Positions 5,341 through 6,481 of a stretch of DNA of 6,481 nt are shown piece by piece. The notes below the pieces were generated by a model that saw nothing but the letters and a program-made list of their open reading frames with translations, was not told the origin of the DNA and ran no database searches. The stretch comes from an uncultured Eubacteriales bacterium. Its GTDB lineage: Bacteria; Bacillota; Clostridia; Peptostreptococcales; Anaerovoracaceae. Positions within the stretch are counted from its first letter, which is position 1, and every line of letters begins with the position of its first letter. Location of the stretch: assembly GCA_902797405.1 (NCBI GenBank), contig CADBSP010000198.1, positions 1 through 6,481 of the forward strand. Direction: 5' to 3'. The position numbers and the translations under genes were made by a program.

Positions 5341-6177
5341 ATGTTTAACTTTAAACTACAGGCAGAGGAAGAGCTCTTTCGTGTCAACCAGCTCTTAAGC
5401 CAATTGCCTGAAATATCAAATAAACCCAAAGGTTACGTAGTTAAACACGCAAGCACTAAAGGTACTACTTATTCTTTGTGTGAGATTGTTACGGATTCCG
5501 AGGGCAAAAGATACAAGACTACTAAATTTCTTGGAGATGAATCAAGCCAAGAACTACAGAATGAAAAGAATCTGGCTTATGTATATGAATTAAGAAAAAG
5601 GCTAGCTGCCAATTCTATATTACTAGAGAGAATTATCAAAACATATAAATCATTTAACGAGGAATCAATCAACAGTGCTATTTCTGCGGGATTACGGGAT
5701 ATACCATTTCGTGGAGTAAACGGCTATATTTATCCGAAAACTGCATTATTTTCTTGGGCAAACCAACCGTATGAGACAAACCCTTTCCCTAGAGAGCAGA
5801 ACCACTATAGCATAAGCGGTAAAGCTTTTAGATCTAAGGCAGAGGTGATAATAGCAAATTCCCTAGATTTTTATGGCATCCCATATAGGTGTGAGGAAAA
5901 AATAATATTAAAAAATAAGGACGGCTTCAAGGAGACAAGGTATCCTGACTTTACCATAATCACTCCTTCCGGAAAGAAAATATATTGGGAGCATTTTGGT
6001 ATGCTGAAAAAAAGTGACTATTCAGAATCCACTGGAGAAAAATTACATCTATATGCCCTAAATGATATTATACTGTGGAAGAATTTAATCGTTAGTATTG
6101 AAACAAAAGACGGAGAAATTGATAATACATCCATTACTTTTATGATTCAATCTTTTATCATGAAACACTTCTCATAA
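5341..6177 (+). CDS. Probable PD-(D/E)XK-fold nuclease-like protein of unknown role
   Basis: This 278-residue soluble protein has no signal peptide or membrane segment. Residues about 30-65 look like a beta-rich N-terminal module (KGYVVKHAS, KTTKFLGD), followed by a helical region (about 70-115). The C-terminal half resembles restriction-endonuclease-like folds: FRSKAEVIIA (163-172, E168), YPDFTI (201-206, D203 preceded by Pro), and YWEHFGML (215-222, E217). The spacing E168-D203-E217 fits the E...PD...ExK core, but the usual Lys position is Phe219, so the lysine may be replaced or supplied elsewhere. I recognise the ExxxxA / YPDF / EHxGM pattern from uncharacterised Clostridia proteins, some in Lachnospiraceae; TnsA-type and other nucleases share the fold. 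No transposase or methyltransferase gene accompanies it in the window. It is divergent from the CWB2 gene and looks more AT-rich than the minus-strand genes, which may point to separate acquisition. The fold is likely; the function is not known. Confidence 0.75.
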   Translation: MFNFKLQAEEELFRVNQLLSQLPEISNKPKGYVVKHASTKGTTYSLCEIVTDSEGKRYKTTKFLGDESSQELQNEKNLAYVYELRKRLAANSILLERIIKTYKSFNEESINSAISAGLRDIPFRGVNGYIYPKTALFSWANQPYETNPFPREQNHYSISGKAFRSKAEVIIANSLDFYGIPYRCEEKIILKNKDGFKETRYPDFTIITPSGKKIYWEHFGMLKKSDYSESTGEKLHLYALNDIILWKNLIVSIETKDGEIDNTSITFMIQSFIMKHFS

Positions 6178-6481
6178 TCAGGTCAAAATATGCATTGTAG
6201 GAACGTTTAGGTGCGAAATAAAACAAGCGCATGGAATTCAGGCATACTTAATTGCTTCCTAAAACCGTATCGAAAATTTTAAACCACGCTAAAAGTCATC
6301 AGCGGGGATTCAGTGCACATAACTCATTAATGTTCTGAGGTGCAATTCTCTGTTTTTTGATTTTGCACCGGTGCAGATTTCGTTTTTTGAATTCTGCACC
6401 TCAGAAGCTCCCTCTTCTTTCAATTCTGAGGTGCAATTCTCTGTTTTTTGATTTTGCACCGGTGCAGATTTCGTTTTTTGA
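6178..6481. other. 304-base region downstream of the nuclease gene
   Basis: The first part (6178-6332) shows no supported gene, promoter or clear terminator; a 4-bp CGCT/AGCG pairing near 6287-6304 is too weak to call. From 6333 to the edge the region is a tandem array of palindromic repeats, listed separately. No open frame of useful length crosses the array; for example the ATG at 6330 meets TGA two codons later. Confidence 0.7.
6333..6481. repeat. Tandem array of nested palindromic repeats, 91-bp period, continuing beyond the window
   Basis: The 58 bases at 6333-6390 recur without any mismatch at 6424-6481, where the window ends. Each period is a 74-base palindromic element (6333-6406) plus a 17-base pyrimidine-rich spacer (6407-6423). 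The element is bounded by TTCTGAGGTGCA (6333-6344) and its exact reverse complement TGCACCTCAGAA (6395-6406), and centred on the perfect palindrome TGCACCGGTGCA (6364-6375). It splits into two abutting 31-base hairpin units, 6339-6369 and 6370-6400. Each starts with GGTGCA and ends with TGCACC, and each has six T in the loop region. The first has a 7-bp stem. The second has an 8-bp stem, one T-T mismatch and three more pairs. The array does not match a CRISPR, since its spacer is short and its arms are nested. It could be an intergenic palindromic repeat family of the host genome, a binding array or an RNA-forming element. Confidence 0.85.

Noticed and set aside
5341..6177. Tn7-like TnsA with transposon ends around it
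   Set aside because: The fold is similar, but there is no TnsB/TnsC gene, no terminal inverted repeats with a target duplication were found, and the flanking repeats do not match each other.
6333..6481. CRISPR array
   Set aside because: The repeat period is 91 with a 74-base nested palindrome and a 17-base spacer, only one full spacer is visible, and no cas gene is present.

Overview
The window looks like chromosomal DNA of a low-GC Gram-positive bacterium of the class Clostridia, most likely a Lachnospiraceae-type anaerobe. This rests on strong AGGAGG-type ribosome sites, AT-rich intergenic regions, a secreted protein with clostridial cell-wall-binding (CWB2) repeats, M32 carboxypeptidases of the clostridial type and a nuclease-like protein of a kind I associate with Lachnospiraceae. 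The assignment is by recognition, not by a search.

Layout. Four genes lie on the minus strand and are read from right to left: a secreted triple-CWB2 protein with a Cys/His C-terminal domain (4951-3623), a membrane-anchored SPFH/stomatin-like protein (3396-2368), a full-length M32 carboxypeptidase homologue (2247-745), and a second M32 homologue whose N-terminal 217 codons are visible before the window ends (653-1). One plus-strand gene (5341-6177) is divergent from the CWB2 gene and encodes a probable PD-(D/E)XK-fold nuclease. The 389-base divergent region between them holds promoter elements for both directions and three pairs of short direct repeats. The right end (6333-6481) is a tandem array of nested palindromes with a 91-base period, running out of the window.

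How the genes fit together. The SPFH gene and the two M32 genes are close together (gaps of 120 and 91 bases) with no convincing terminator between them, so they may be one transcript. The CWB2 gene has its own good promoter, and the SPFH gene has a perfect -10 box followed by a stem-loop at the predicted 5' end of its message. The two M32 genes are tandem paralogues, roughly half identical over the shared N-terminus.

Main points for follow-up. (1) The complete M32 protein has lost the HEXXH zinc/catalytic motif (it reads NQSGH) while keeping the rest of the fold signatures, so it is probably a pseudopeptidase next to a paralogue that may be active. (2) The palindrome array at the right edge has an orderly internal architecture that I cannot assign to a known element. 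(3) The nuclease gene is flanked by unusual repeats on both sides. No complete new defence or mobile system can be demonstrated from this window alone.
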